Counted from the stretch's first letter, positions 30,423 through 44,046 are shown. The stretch: 64,000 nt of DNA from Desulfobulbaceae bacterium (GCA_024637145.1 JAGXFQ010000030.1:43873-107872); one strand, 5' to 3'. Notes: a model not told the origin generated them from the letters alone. Program-made: numbers and translations.

Positions 30423-30689
30423 ATTCTTGATAAAGGAGGAGAAGCGGAAACCACTGAGGTGGCCAAGATATTTATCAGACTTTATTTATATGTAGACAAC
30501 CATAGAGTGCAGAAGGTTACAAAGTTTTTTTCTCCTCAAGAAGCTGCCGCCCACAAATCGACTTTAAGCCCCCCTTGCCGGCCCGATTACGGTTGTCCCC
30601 ATACGTGACCTTGGTTATGACGGGCAGGCCCTGATAATCCAAATCATCCTTGTTGCCGCTCAAAAAAAGGGCCGTGAAAATGGGTCCTT

Positions 30690-31655
30690 TCAGTCCTTGA
30701 AGGCGGCAAAAAAAGCAGCCGTAAACTCCTCAACCCTGTCGGCCGGCAGGTGATTAATGCCGGCCGCAGCGGCCCGACCACCGCCTGAGGGAAAGGCTTG
30801 ACAGAGCTCCACCGCCCCTTTTTTCCGGGCCAGAGGGGCCCGGACACTGACCACATAACCGCCCATACCATCTGCCACCAGCAGGGCATGGGCCCTTGCC
30901 GGCTCTTCCCGGGCCCGCTCATTACTCAAGACCCCGGCCGTGCGCCGGGCCCAGGCCTGGCCGGGAAAGATGTAGATCCGCCCCTGCTCCTGCTGGGCCT
31001 CAGGAAGCACGGACCGGGCCCGGGCCATATCATCATGAAAGCCCTGCCGCAGGGTGGCCAGGGTAGTACTCTCGGCATAAAAGTGCAGGGGGTCCTGGTA
31101 GGGACGCACCGCCTGAAAGAGCTCCACCGGGTCAAAATGAAGATCCGCCACCTCTTTGCCATAGCCGTTATAGTTGAGCAACTCGCCAAGTTCGCGCAGA
31201 GCCGCCATCTCCCGGGCCGAGAAACCGGCCTGCCGCCCCAGAGAGGCCGCCGGGTGGTGCAGGTTATCCCCGAAGGCAGCAACCACCGCCCAGCCGGGAA
31301 ATCGTCCGGCCAGCAGCCGGTTGACAATGAGGCCTGTACAGATCTCCGGGTCCTCATCAAGGTGACAGGTAAGGCCGCTGTGCCCGGGAATTTCACCGGC
31401 GTGGTGATGATCAACATAGAAAACCTCGCAGCCGGCAGCCAGCAGGAGGCGCAGCGGCTCCTTATTGGTGGCCATGGAGATATCAAGCACCGTCAGACGG
31501 GCGCCGGCGTGGTCAGCCCGGGCCACCACCCGGTCCAGAAGCCGGATATCCCTCTTCACCCCGGAGAGCAGCAGAGCAGCCCGGGGCTCGGCCAGGCGCA
31601 GCTGCTGCAGGGCTGCAATACCATCGGCGTCGCCATTGAAAATATCTATAGCCAT
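30690..31655 (-). CDS. DHH-family phosphoesterase
   Basis: DIFNGDADGIAALQQ, VFYVDHHHAGEIPGH. Confidence 0.82.
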   Translation of the reverse strand: MAIDIFNGDADGIAALQQLRLAEPRAALLLSGVKRDIRLLDRVVARADHAGARLTVLDISMATNKEPLRLLLAAGCEVFYVDHHHAGEIPGHSGLTCHLDEDPEICTGLIVNRLLAGRFPGWAVVAAFGDNLHHPAASLGRQAGFSAREMAALRELGELLNYNGYGKEVADLHFDPVELFQAVRPYQDPLHFYAESTTLATLRQGFHDDMARARSVLPEAQQEQGRIYIFPGQAWARRTAGVLSNERAREEPARAHALLVADGMGGYVVSVRAPLARKKGAVELCQAFPSGGGRAAAAGINHLPADRVEEFTAAFFAAFKD

Positions 31656-31691
31656 GACTGAAACTCTGAGAGGTGATTATAACCTGGTCTT

Positions 31692-33974
31692 CTAAAAATT
31701 ATCATGTTCAAGGGGGCGGGTGCTGGTGGTAAAACTGGTATCAGCACTGAAATTATCCTCATAGCCGAGCCCAAAGGCCTGACCCACGGCAACCAGGGAA
31801 AACATAACGGTAAGCTGGCGGTCGCCACCACTCTCGGAGAGCTCGACCTGCATGCCCCAGCACCCCGGCTGATAGATAACTGACAGCGATTGACTCACCA
31901 CATTGTTGACGGCCAGGGATTGTTTGATATCCGCCCTGAGGGAAATCGCCTCGGTGAGACGGACCTGGCCGCTGGCGTTGATCTCATGAATATCGCTATC
32001 CTTATTATATCGGTAATCCGCTGCCAGAAAATCGCCGCGCTGATTGGTATAGCGGGTCAGCAGGTCATAGGAGACAAAGCCGCGGCCATAGACGCTGAGG
32101 GCGGTGGAGTAATTGACCCGCAACTGCCTGAGGGGATAAATATCCAGGTCGAACAAAAGATTGCCATAGGGCTGAAAATCCTTGCGGTGGTCATAGGAGT
32201 GGTTGACCTTGAAGGAGCCGAAATAGCGACTGTAGGCCTGCTCCTCTTCATCGCCACTAACACCGCCGATAAGAAAGTGGTTTTCCAGACCGTAGCCCAC
32301 CACGCTCTGGGCCACCAGGGTATCCTTGCTGTCAAAGTCAGGCATCACCTCTTCCTCCTGGTCGGTATCCAGATAGGCATAAGAGGCGTGGGGCTTGAGG
32401 GTATGGTTAAGCCAGCGCCAGGAGCCGACCCTGACCTTAAAATCACGCTGCAAGGTGGTGGAAAGATCAACAGCACCGTCCCAGGCCAGCCTGCCGGGGG
32501 TGGTGTCACCGCTGTAGAGGGCCTTGTCGGATGATTCCATCTGATAAGAGGTCTGGCGCAAACCACCGGTGGCCTGCGCCTCCAGCCAAGGACCCAGGGC
32601 AAGGGGGGTGGTAAGACGGGGATGGAGATCCAAGCGCTGCATGCCCACCCCCTCCTTACGCCAATAATGAACATATTCGGCGTCCCAGTTGAGGTTGACC
32701 CTGGTGGCCGATAGGGCCAGGCTGCCGGCGTTGACCACCTTGGGCAGGGTCTGGACAACCGTGCTCTCCGGCGTGGAGCCGGGCCGCAGATCATCCACAT
32801 ACGTGGTTTCAGCGCCGAGATAGAGATGGGACCAGTGCTTGACAAGCTGCAGGCTGGATGGCCGCCAGGGCAGAGAGGGTTCGGCCAGGCCGCGGTCAAA
32901 ATCGTTAAGAAAGTCCGCATGGGACGCCTCAGAGCCGATCATGCCATTATTAAACTCCATGAGGAAGTCTGGATCTGAGGCAAAATCAACATCAAGAAGC
33001 ACCTTGAAATCATCGCCCAGATCATAATCGCCCTTACTGCGCAGCCAATAGCGGTTTGACCGGGTGCGCAGATAGCCGTCATCCAGGTAATCATCATCAA
33101 TCTCATCCTGGAGTTGGTCATCCAGAAAGGTGGCCTGGATGCCGAACCGGGAGTCATAATCGTGGATAAAGCGGAACTCGCCGCCGATCATGGGGCCGCG
33201 CTCGGCATAATACGCAGGATAGAGGGTGATATCGGCGCTGGGGGAGAGGTCAACAAAAAAGGGGGTCATGAGCCCGGAACCACCCCGGTCGGAGCTTGAT
33301 ATTTCCGGATCGAGAAAACCGGTCTGCCGGCTCATCCGGCCGGGAAAGGCCATAAAGGGCAGATAAAGGACAGGCACATCCTTGATGCGCAGCACGCTGT
33401 GCTTCATAAAGATGAAGCCGTCCACATCGATATCCGCCTCCTTCATGGTGAGACTCCACACCGGACTGTGCTCATCATCATAGTCACAGGTGGTGAAGAC
33501 ACCATCCCGGAAAAAATAGACCATCTCCCCTTCCTTGCGCGCCTCGGCGCTGGCGAAATGGATATTGGTCTGCGGGAAAAAGATCGTGCTGTCGACCATC
33601 TGCGCCGTTTCATCACCAAGAGAGATGGTGGCCTGGCGGGCCTCGGCCCTTTCCATTTTGGAAAGCATCTTGACATGGCCCCGGGCATGGACCATGCCCG
33701 CCTCGGCGTCATAACGGATCCAGTCGGCCTCAATGGTCATGGGCCGGTCAGGGTTGCCGGTACGCTGGAGCACCACATTGCCCTCGGCAACGACCTCATT
33801 CTCCTTGTCACCGCGGCTGAGCTTATCCGCCTCCACCTTCCACGGCTGATTGAGGAGACCTTCGGCATGCCCTGGGGAGCCGAAAAAGACCGCGCCAAAA
33901 ATGAGCAGGCAGGCCAGAAAATTTCTTATCAAGAAGAGAGTCGACACGTTTATCCGTATAGGGGTGAAGGGCAA
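31692..33974 (-). CDS. lptD: LPS assembly protein LptD
   Basis: VEADKLSRGDKENEVVAEGNV, LYLPFMAFPGRMSRQTGFL, long beta-barrel. Confidence 0.9.
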   Translation of the reverse strand: MPFTPIRINVSTLFLIRNFLACLLIFGAVFFGSPGHAEGLLNQPWKVEADKLSRGDKENEVVAEGNVVLQRTGNPDRPMTIEADWIRYDAEAGMVHARGHVKMLSKMERAEARQATISLGDETAQMVDSTIFFPQTNIHFASAEARKEGEMVYFFRDGVFTTCDYDDEHSPVWSLTMKEADIDVDGFIFMKHSVLRIKDVPVLYLPFMAFPGRMSRQTGFLDPEISSSDRGGSGLMTPFFVDLSPSADITLYPAYYAERGPMIGGEFRFIHDYDSRFGIQATFLDDQLQDEIDDDYLDDGYLRTRSNRYWLRSKGDYDLGDDFKVLLDVDFASDPDFLMEFNNGMIGSEASHADFLNDFDRGLAEPSLPWRPSSLQLVKHWSHLYLGAETTYVDDLRPGSTPESTVVQTLPKVVNAGSLALSATRVNLNWDAEYVHYWRKEGVGMQRLDLHPRLTTPLALGPWLEAQATGGLRQTSYQMESSDKALYSGDTTPGRLAWDGAVDLSTTLQRDFKVRVGSWRWLNHTLKPHASYAYLDTDQEEEVMPDFDSKDTLVAQSVVGYGLENHFLIGGVSGDEEEQAYSRYFGSFKVNHSYDHRKDFQPYGNLLFDLDIYPLRQLRVNYSTALSVYGRGFVSYDLLTRYTNQRGDFLAADYRYNKDSDIHEINASGQVRLTEAISLRADIKQSLAVNNVVSQSLSVIYQPGCWGMQVELSESGGDRQLTVMFSLVAVGQAFGLGYEDNFSADTSFTTSTRPLEHDNF

Positions 33975-34023
33975 GGAGAATCTGCAGGCGTAAAAAAGGG
34001 GGCGCAGGCGCCCCCTTGGCCAA

Positions 34024-35691
34024 TTACTCGTCTTTCAATACCGCGCCGGTGGCCCCTGAGGTCACCATCCGGGCATAGCGGGCCATATAGCCGGTGGTGA
34101 TCTTGGGGGCCGGGGGCTGCCACCCTTCCTTGCGCCTGGCCAGCTCGGCATCGTCAACCTCCACTTTCAGGACATTGTTGGGGATATCAATCACCACCAC
34201 ATCACCCTCTGCCACCAGGGCAATGGGGCCGCCGTCGGCCGCCTCCGGGGAGACATGGCCGATACAGGCACCCTGGGTCCCGCCACTGAAGCGGCCATCC
34301 GTGATGAGCGCCACGCTGGTGCCGAGACCCATGCCGATAATGGCCGAGGTGGGCGACAGCATCTCCGGCATACCAGGCCCCCCCCTGGGGCCGCAATAGC
34401 GGATGATGACCACATCGCCGGCCTTGATCTGGCCGCCTAGAATGGCCTTCTGGGCCTCCTCCTCAGAGTTATAGAGCCGGGCCGGGCCCTTATGGGTGAG
34501 CATCTCATCAGCCACGGCCGATTGTTTGACCACAGCGCCCTGGGGCGCCAGGTTGCCGTAGAGCACGGCAATGCCGCCCACCTTGTGGTAGGGTTCAGCC
34601 ACGGTGCGGATCACCTCGCGGTCCTTGACCCGGGCCTTCTTGAGATTCTTGCCCAGGGTCTGGCCGGTGACGGTCATGACATCCTGATGCAGACCATCCC
34701 GGCTGGCCAGGAGCTCATGCATGACGGCCTGAACCCCGCCCGCCTCATGAAGCTGTTCCATGGAGTGGGGACCGCCGGGAATCAGGCTGCAGATATGGGG
34801 CACCCTTTTGGAGACCTTGTTGAAGGAGTCCAGCGGCAGATCCACCCCCGCCTCCTTGGCAATGGCCGGCACATGGAGCACCGTGTTGGTGGAGCAGCCC
34901 AGGGCCATATCCACGGCCATGGCGTTCTCAAAGGCCTGGCGGGTGGCAATATCGCGGGGTCGGATATTTTCGTGAAACAGGTTCATCACTGCCATGCCGG
35001 CCTGCTTGGCCAGCCGGATACGGGCGGCATGGACCGCCGGAATGGTGCCGTTGCCGGGCAGGCCCAGGCCGATGGCCTCGGTGAGGCAGTTCATGGAGTT
35101 GGCGGTGAACATGCCGGCACAGGAACCGCAGCCGGGACAGGCGTCATCTTCCAGCTCCGCCAGCTCTTCGAGGCTCATGGTCTTGGCCTTCACCCGGCCG
35201 ACGCCCTCGAAGACCGAAACGAGATGGACATCTTTGCCCCGGTGGCGGCCGGTGAGCATGGGGCCGCCGCTGACCATAATGGCCGGGATATTGAGCCGGA
35301 GCATGGCCATGAGCATGCCCGGCACCACCTTGTCGCAGTTGGGGATGAGAATCATGGCATCAAAAGGATGGGCCTGGCCGACAATCTCCACGGAATCAGC
35401 AATGATCTCACGGCTGGCCAGGGAGTATTTCATGCCGGTATGACCCATGGCAATGCCGTCGCAGACCCCGATGGTGGCAAAGGCGGCGGGTGTACCGCCG
35501 GCCATCCGCACCCCGGTCTTCACCGCCTCGACAATCTTGTCCAGATGGGCATGGCCGGGAATAATCTCATTATGGGCATGACAGACACCGATCAGGGGCC
35601 GGCTCAATTCTTCATTGGTATACCCCATGGCCTTGAACAAAGAACGATGAGGGGCCCGTTCCAGACCTTTGGTAACGACATCACTGCGCAT
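34024..35691 (-). CDS. ilvD: Dihydroxy-acid dehydratase
   Basis: [73 protein letters not shown]. Confidence 0.97.
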   Translation of the reverse strand: MRSDVVTKGLERAPHRSLFKAMGYTNEELSRPLIGVCHAHNEIIPGHAHLDKIVEAVKTGVRMAGGTPAAFATIGVCDGIAMGHTGMKYSLASREIIADSVEIVGQAHPFDAMILIPNCDKVVPGMLMAMLRLNIPAIMVSGGPMLTGRHRGKDVHLVSVFEGVGRVKAKTMSLEELAELEDDACPGCGSCAGMFTANSMNCLTEAIGLGLPGNGTIPAVHAARIRLAKQAGMAVMNLFHENIRPRDIATRQAFENAMAVDMALGCSTNTVLHVPAIAKEAGVDLPLDSFNKVSKRVPHICSLIPGGPHSMEQLHEAGGVQAVMHELLASRDGLHQDVMTVTGQTLGKNLKKARVKDREVIRTVAEPYHKVGGIAVLYGNLAPQGAVVKQSAVADEMLTHKGPARLYNSEEEAQKAILGGQIKAGDVVIIRYCGPRGGPGMPEMLSPTSAIIGMGLGTSVALITDGRFSGGTQGACIGHVSPEAADGGPIALVAEGDVVVIDIPNNVLKVEVDDAELARRKEGWQPPAPKITTGYMARYARMVTSGATGAVLKDE

Positions 35692-36058
35692 GTTTTTTCC
35701 TTTTTCTGAGAAGAATTTTTAGAGATATTTCTCTGGCGGCGCCAGGAATCCTGAGCCAGCCTCTGCAACTGTTGCCACTTAAGGGAAAAAATCTCCCTGC
35801 CACCTGTAAGGACAGGTCGCTTTTTTGTGGTGGCCGCCGCCAAGAGGCCTCTGAGGCAGGCAGGAAGGCCAAAATTTACGCTCTGGCTCCATGGGTGTCA
35901 AGGAAAAGTTCCCCCCTTTCTCTCTGAGAAAACGGGCTTTTCTCTTGCCGGAACAAAAAATGCTTGGTATAGAATTATCCTTATTGTTTTGTTAGCGGAT
36001 GACACCTGCTCATAAAAAAGAGGTGTTTCCCCCTTCTCCTGCCCGTACTGCCACTCCT

Positions 36059-36997
36059 ATGAAATATCTCTTTGGCCCGGTCAATTCCCGGAGACTCGGT
36101 CTGTCCATGGGCATTGATCTCCTCACCACCAAGACCTGCAATTTTGATTGTATCTATTGCGAGGTGGGGGGCACAACCATTCACACCTGTGAACGTAAAG
36201 AGTATACACCCACAGCGGAAATTCTGGCGGAGATTGACGAACTGCTCAGTAATGAGGATCTGGCAAAACCCATTGATGTCTACACCATCACTGCCATGGG
36301 GGAGCCCACCCTGCACACGGGAATTGGCGAGATCATCCGCCATATCAAGGAGAAGACCGGCAAACCTGTTGCCGTCCTGACCAATGGCGGTCTGCTGCAC
36401 CGCCAGGATGTCCGCCGGGAACTGCAGGCCGCTGACATCGTCATCCCGTCGCTGGATTCCGCCCGGGCAGCAAGCTTCAGAAAGATTGACCGGCCGGCCC
36501 AATGTGTGGATTTAGAGGAGATCATTACCGGTCTTGCCCTTTTCTGCCGGGAATTTTCCGGCCAGGTATGGCTGGAAGTAATGCTGGTCAAAAACATCAA
36601 TGACCAGCCCCGCGACATAGAGGCCTTACAGCAGGCCATCAGGCGCATTAACCCGGATCGGGTCCAATTAAATACAGTGGTTCGGCCTCCTCTGGAGAGT
36701 TTTGCCGCACCCCTGAGTCAAGAGGATTTAACGCACCTTGCCGGACAGTTGCCGGGCAAGGTTGAGATTATTGCCAGTTTTGCCAAACGTGAACACGACT
36801 CCTGGCGCTCACCTGAAGCGGCTGAGATCCTGGAGATGCTGCAACGCAGACCCTGCACCGCTTCAGATATCAGCGAGGCCCTCAACTTCGAGCCCAGCCA
36901 AACCAAGAGGCTCATGGAAGAACTTGCGGACCAGGGTCAGGTGCTGAAGATGCTCCACCAAGGCAAAACCTATTACCAGCCGCCCCATCCGCACTAA
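36059..36997 (+). CDS. Radical SAM protein
   Basis: CxxxCxxC: TKTCNFDCIYCEVGG; FGPVNSRRLGLSMGIDL. Confidence 0.9.
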   Translation: MKYLFGPVNSRRLGLSMGIDLLTTKTCNFDCIYCEVGGTTIHTCERKEYTPTAEILAEIDELLSNEDLAKPIDVYTITAMGEPTLHTGIGEIIRHIKEKTGKPVAVLTNGGLLHRQDVRRELQAADIVIPSLDSARAASFRKIDRPAQCVDLEEIITGLALFCREFSGQVWLEVMLVKNINDQPRDIEALQQAIRRINPDRVQLNTVVRPPLESFAAPLSQEDLTHLAGQLPGKVEIIASFAKREHDSWRSPEAAEILEMLQRRPCTASDISEALNFEPSQTKRLMEELADQGQVLKMLHQGKTYYQPPHPH

Positions 36998-37136
36998 ACG
37001 GTGGCGGCGTTATCAAACTGATGACGGCATCCCGGCTCTCGAGGCCGGCATGCCGCCGGACACATGCAAAAATATCCCAGGCCCTGCTGATTGCCTTCAG
37101 CACGTGGTGCCAGATTTTTTTGCCAAAGGAATATTC

Positions 37137-39242
37137 ATGACCGAAGAAAAAACTAAACCGGAAAACAAAGAAAAAATCAGCTCCGAAGCCGCCAACAGCA
37201 CCGCGCCAGCCCCGGAAACAGAAAAACCAAAAACAAAGCGGGCTCCGCGTAAACGCGCGCCCCGCAAGACCACCGCGGCCAAAAAAAGTGCCGAACCCCA
37301 GCTGAGCCCGGAAACGGAAACCAAGGGCGCTGAGAGCAAGACGGAGACCACCACCGCTCCTGAGCCAACTCAGGAGGCGCTGAGCCAGGAAACGGAAAAA
37401 CCGCGGCCCAAACGGCGACCCCGGAAACGGGCCCCCCGCAAAACTACCGCGGCCCAATCAGCTGACCAGGAGCAGGAGGCCAAGGTTGAAGAGAGCAGCC
37501 CTGAGCCTGTGGTTGCCGCCCCAGAGACTGACCAGGAATCCCCCAGCCTGGAAGCAGAAAAACCACGGCCCAAACGGCGACCCCGGAAACGGACCCCCCG
37601 CAAAACAGAACCTGCCCAATCAGCTGACCAGGGCCCGGAGCAGGAGGCCCAGGCCGAAGAAAGCAGTCCCAGGGCTGCTGTACCGAGAAAGGCCCCGGCC
37701 AGAAAACCAGCCGCCAAGAGCAGCCCCAAAACCGAGAGCGACAAAAAGATCTCCTACAAATTGCTGATCAATGCGGACGAGCCGGAAGAATGCCGCATCG
37801 CCCTGCTGGAAAACGGCAAGGTGGAATCCTTTAATGTGGAGACCGTGGTCCAGGCCCAGTCCAAGGGCAATATTTACAAAGGTATTATCTCGGCCATTGA
37901 ACCCAATCTCCAGGCCGCCTTTGTGGATATGGGCACCGGCAAAAACGGTTTCCTCGCCTTTGGCGATATCCATCCCGAGTATTATTGCAAGGAGGTGGGC
38001 CGCAACAGCCACTGGAAATCTCTGAATATCCAAGATGTCATCATGAAAGGCCAGGAGGTTCTGGTGGAGGTGGTCAAGGATACCACCGGCAACAAAGGCG
38101 CCAGCATCACCACCTACCTCTCCATGCCCGGCCGCTATATCGTGCTCATGCCGGGCAGCGATTCCCACGGCATCTCCCGCCAGATCAACGATGAGGAACG
38201 GCGCACCAAGCTCCGCGAAATCATCGAGTCTGCCAAGCTCCCTGAAGAGATCGGTTATATCATCCGCACCGCCAGTGAAGATGTCACCAAAACCGCGCTC
38301 ATGCAGGATATCACCTACCAGCTCAACCTCTGGAATGATATCAAGGAAAAAGGCCAGACCATGAAAGCGCCGGCCTTGATTTATAAGGAACAGGATGTGG
38401 TATCGCGCTTTCTGCGCGACCACTTCACCACGGACATCGAGGAGATCCTGGTTGACAATGAAGAGGTGTTTGCCAAGGTCAACGACTTCATGCAGCTCCT
38501 GCCGGCCCGCCAACGCAAAACCAAGGTCCAGCTCCACAAGGGTTCCAAGCCCATTTTCAACCAGTACCAGGTGGAGGAGCAGATTGAGCAGATGTATCTG
38601 CCCACCGTTCCCCTGCCCTCGGGCGGTTCCATTGTCATCAACCCCACCGAGGCCCTGGTGGCCATTGACGTCAACTCCGGCCGCACCTCCAAGGACAAAA
38701 ATTTTGAGAAGACCATCTTTCTGGTCAACATGGAGGCTGCGGATGAACTGGCCCGCCAGCTCCGCCTCCGCGACCTGGGCGGCCTTATTGTCGTTGACTT
38801 CATCGACATGCGGGACAAGAAGAATATCCGCGATGTGGAAAAACAGATGACCCTGGCCATGAAAAAGGACAAGGCCAAGGTGGACACCAGCCGCATCTCG
38901 AAATTCGGCCTCATGCAGATCTCCCGCCAGCGCCTGGGACCCCCCATCCAGAAGGGCAATTACATCATCTGTGACCATTGCCAGGGGCACGGCATGGTCA
39001 AATCCGTGGAGACCACGGCCCTGGCCCTGATGCGCCGGATTCAGACCTCGGCGGTCAAACGCCATATCACGGCCATCCATTGTGATCTGCCCCTGAAAGT
39101 GGCCCAGTATCTCCTCAACCAGAAACGCTCTGAACTGGTGGAACTTGAGCAGCGCTACAAGGTGGAGATCCGCATCACCGCCAACCCGGAATTCACCCCG
39201 GCCCAGGCGGAGCTGAAGTTTCTCAAACACAACAACGCCTAA
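37137..39242 (+). CDS. rne: Ribonuclease E/G with repeat-containing N-terminal extension
   Basis: Core: ISYKLLINADEPEECRIALLENGKVESFNVET, S1-like GNIYKGIISAIEPNLQAAFVDMGTGKNGFL, VAIDVNSGRTS, GGLIVVDFIDMRDKKN, ICDHCQGHG. Confidence 0.93.
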   Translation: MTEEKTKPENKEKISSEAANSTAPAPETEKPKTKRAPRKRAPRKTTAAKKSAEPQLSPETETKGAESKTETTTAPEPTQEALSQETEKPRPKRRPRKRAPRKTTAAQSADQEQEAKVEESSPEPVVAAPETDQESPSLEAEKPRPKRRPRKRTPRKTEPAQSADQGPEQEAQAEESSPRAAVPRKAPARKPAAKSSPKTESDKKISYKLLINADEPEECRIALLENGKVESFNVETVVQAQSKGNIYKGIISAIEPNLQAAFVDMGTGKNGFLAFGDIHPEYYCKEVGRNSHWKSLNIQDVIMKGQEVLVEVVKDTTGNKGASITTYLSMPGRYIVLMPGSDSHGISRQINDEERRTKLREIIESAKLPEEIGYIIRTASEDVTKTALMQDITYQLNLWNDIKEKGQTMKAPALIYKEQDVVSRFLRDHFTTDIEEILVDNEEVFAKVNDFMQLLPARQRKTKVQLHKGSKPIFNQYQVEEQIEQMYLPTVPLPSGGSIVINPTEALVAIDVNSGRTSKDKNFEKTIFLVNMEAADELARQLRLRDLGGLIVVDFIDMRDKKNIRDVEKQMTLAMKKDKAKVDTSRISKFGLMQISRQRLGPPIQKGNYIICDHCQGHGMVKSVETTALALMRRIQTSAVKRHITAIHCDLPLKVAQYLLNQKRSELVELEQRYKVEIRITANPEFTPAQAELKFLKHNNA

Positions 39243-39252
39243 GCTTTCAGCC

Positions 39253-39309
39253 GGCACCATAAAAAAAAGGGCGATTGAAGAAATTCAATCGCCCTTTTTT
39301 TATGGTGCC
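39253..39309. terminator. Bidirectional terminator between rne and mltG
   Basis: Near-perfect IR GGCACCATAAAAAAAAGGGCGATTGA/TCAATCGCCCTTTTTTTATGGTGCC. Confidence 0.88.
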
Positions 39310-39344
39310 CTGCCCCTTTGGAATAACAGAAATCGCCAGGGGAG

Positions 39345-40406
39345 TCAGCGGCCTTGCTTCTGGAACCGGGAGACGGCCCGGTTATGCTCTTTGAGATCTT
39401 TTGAAAAATAATGGGTGCCGTCACCGCGGCCCACAAAATAGAGCCAGTCACCGTCCGCCGGCTGCAGAACAGCCCGGAGGGCAGCCCTGCCTGGATTGGC
39501 GATGGGGCCGGCAGGCAGCCCGCTGACAACATAGGTATTATAAGCGGAAGGAGTGCGCAGATCCTGGCGGGTGAGATCGCCATTAAAGTCGGTTATGCCA
39601 TAGATCACGGTGGGATCGGCCTGCAGACGCATCTTGCGGGCCAGGCGGTTAAGAAAGACCCGGGAGATCTGGGGCCGTTCAAAGGCAACCCCGGTCTCTT
39701 TTTCAATAATGGAGGCCAGGATAACGACCTCATGGAGGCCCATGGCGCCCCCCCCATTGCCCGCATGGTCCGCGCTGGGCAAACCCAGCGGCTCAAGGGA
39801 TTTAGCCACCTCAAAAAAGCGGGCCACCATCATAGCGAGCACATCCCGACTGTTTTGGTCCCGGGAAAGATAATAGGTGTCAGGGAAAAGATACCCCTCA
39901 AGAGTAGGGGCATCTACACCCAAAGAGGCGATAAACTCCTGGTCATGACAGAGGGCCCAAAGTTCCTCCTGGCTCCCCCAGCCCCGTTGACTCAACTCCC
40001 TGGTCACCTGGGAGATGGTGAGTCCCTCCTGAAAGGTGAGGGGGTGCAGCAGGGTGGTGCCGGTGCTGAGACTTTCCAGGACCTCAGAGGGGGTGGTTGG
40101 CCGCCTGAAAATATATTCACCGGCCTTGAGCTTCTTGGAAACCCCGCGCCAACTGGCCAGCAAACCAAAACGGCGATCCTTCTCCAGCACCCCCCCCTCC
40201 ACCAGGGCGTTATAGACCCCCTGAAACCCCTGGCCCTGGGGAATAACAACCCGCACTTCATCGCCCCCTGCCGGGCCGGGCCCGGCCAAGAGGGCATAGG
40301 AGTAAAACCAGTAGAAGGGACCCAAGACCAGCATGGCCGGGATGATGAACCAAGCCATGATTATCGCCCCTTTGCGCAGGGCGGTTGCCAATGCATTGCA
40401 GGCCAT
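39345..40406 (-). CDS. mltG: Endolytic transglycosylase MltG
   Basis: LEGYLFPDTYYL, ILASIIEKETG, QADPTVIYG, TYVVSGLPAGPIANPGRAALRAVLQP. Confidence 0.94.
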   Translation of the reverse strand: MACNALATALRKGAIIMAWFIIPAMLVLGPFYWFYSYALLAGPGPAGGDEVRVVIPQGQGFQGVYNALVEGGVLEKDRRFGLLASWRGVSKKLKAGEYIFRRPTTPSEVLESLSTGTTLLHPLTFQEGLTISQVTRELSQRGWGSQEELWALCHDQEFIASLGVDAPTLEGYLFPDTYYLSRDQNSRDVLAMMVARFFEVAKSLEPLGLPSADHAGNGGGAMGLHEVVILASIIEKETGVAFERPQISRVFLNRLARKMRLQADPTVIYGITDFNGDLTRQDLRTPSAYNTYVVSGLPAGPIANPGRAALRAVLQPADGDWLYFVGRGDGTHYFSKDLKEHNRAVSRFQKQGR

Positions 40407-40413
40407 GGGTTCC

Positions 40414-42786
<2,373 letters not shown>

Positions 42787-43119
42787 AAAAACCTCCAAAT
42801 AAAATGAATGCCTTCGCCAAGAAGGCAGAGAGTGCAACAAGGTAATCCCCTGCCAGGACAATGGATCCGTGGCCAGGGGTATCGCGCCCCGAACGGGCGG
42901 GAGTCAAAGTCGTATAAACGTAAACATTGGAGCAGACGAAGTCAAGGGAGACGAGCACGGATCAGCAAGAGGCGGCGCTTTCCTGCTAACAAGGTGTTTT
43001 TTCCGGCAAAACAGCCACAAATTTCTTGAACAAAGATGGATTTTACACCATGATATGGTTGTATTTTTTGCAGTTATGCCGCTACCTTCCCCAAAACTCC
43101 CAACCCACTATTTCTCCCC

Positions 43120-43923
43120 ATGCTCACCTCTGCCTCTTTTTTTGACCTTAGCGACACCACCTTTGCCGGGCTCTTCATGGACACCGAGCAGGTCTGGGAG
43201 GGGCTCAACCGCCTCAAATCATACATGATCACCGTAAGCTACCCTGATTTCAGCCACATCTTCCCCAAAAACGGCGAACCTTTAGCCAAGACCCTTGTCT
43301 TACATGAGGCAGATGTCTACAGCGGCGCTGAGGTGGATATCCACTTTGGCGATGCCCCCAAGGGCTTACTCAAGGTGAGCCGCCACGGCAGGCCCCTGGA
43401 AGGCGCTACCGTGATCATGGCCGGGGTCTCTTTGCTGGGCAACCAGATTCAGATAGGCAAGGGGGTACTCATGGAGCCGGGCGCCATGATCTCATCGCCG
43501 ACCATTATTGATGATCAGACCGTGATCCGGCAGGGTGCCTATATCCGGGGATACTGTCTGTTTGGTAAGCGCTGCGTGGTGGGGCATGTGACGGAGGTAA
43601 AACATTCCATCTTTTTGAATGATGCCAAGGCCGGCCATTTCGCCTACCTGGGCGACTCCATTCTGGGCAACCATGCCAACCTGGGGGCAGGCACCAAGCT
43701 CGCCAACCTCCGCTTCACCAGCGGCACAGTCCAGATAAAGACCCCGGATGGCTTCCTCGATTCAGGTCTGCGTAAATTGGGCGCCATCCTGGGGGACCAT
43801 GTGCAAACCGGCTGCAACTCGGTGACCAATCCCGGCACCCTGCTGGGCCCCCGCTCCCTGGTCCTGCCGAACACCACCGTGCCGTCAGGGCTGCATAAGG
43901 CGGGTTCCATCATACGGCGCTGA
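43120..43923 (+). CDS. Left-handed beta-helix (hexapeptide) nucleotidyl/acyl-transferase-like protein
   Basis: Hexapeptide repeats IGKGVLMEPGAMIS..., GDSILGNHANLGAGTKLANL; GlmU-like C-terminal style without a visible pyrophosphorylase domain. Confidence 0.75.
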   Translation: MLTSASFFDLSDTTFAGLFMDTEQVWEGLNRLKSYMITVSYPDFSHIFPKNGEPLAKTLVLHEADVYSGAEVDIHFGDAPKGLLKVSRHGRPLEGATVIMAGVSLLGNQIQIGKGVLMEPGAMISSPTIIDDQTVIRQGAYIRGYCLFGKRCVVGHVTEVKHSIFLNDAKAGHFAYLGDSILGNHANLGAGTKLANLRFTSGTVQIKTPDGFLDSGLRKLGAILGDHVQTGCNSVTNPGTLLGPRSLVLPNTTVPSGLHKAGSIIRR

Positions 43924-44046
43924 TTTTTCATACCCTTGTCGATTACAGCAGATCAGCCAAGGTGAGAACGTTTTCCCCTTATGCTTATGATTAGATGCTC
44001 TCGTCACGAGAACTTGTTATCCCTATACCTTACAGGAGCAACGTGC

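Noticed and set aside
37620-39260. 546-aa minus-strand ORF
   Set aside because: Antisense to the RNase E/G gene, which has clear catalytic motifs.
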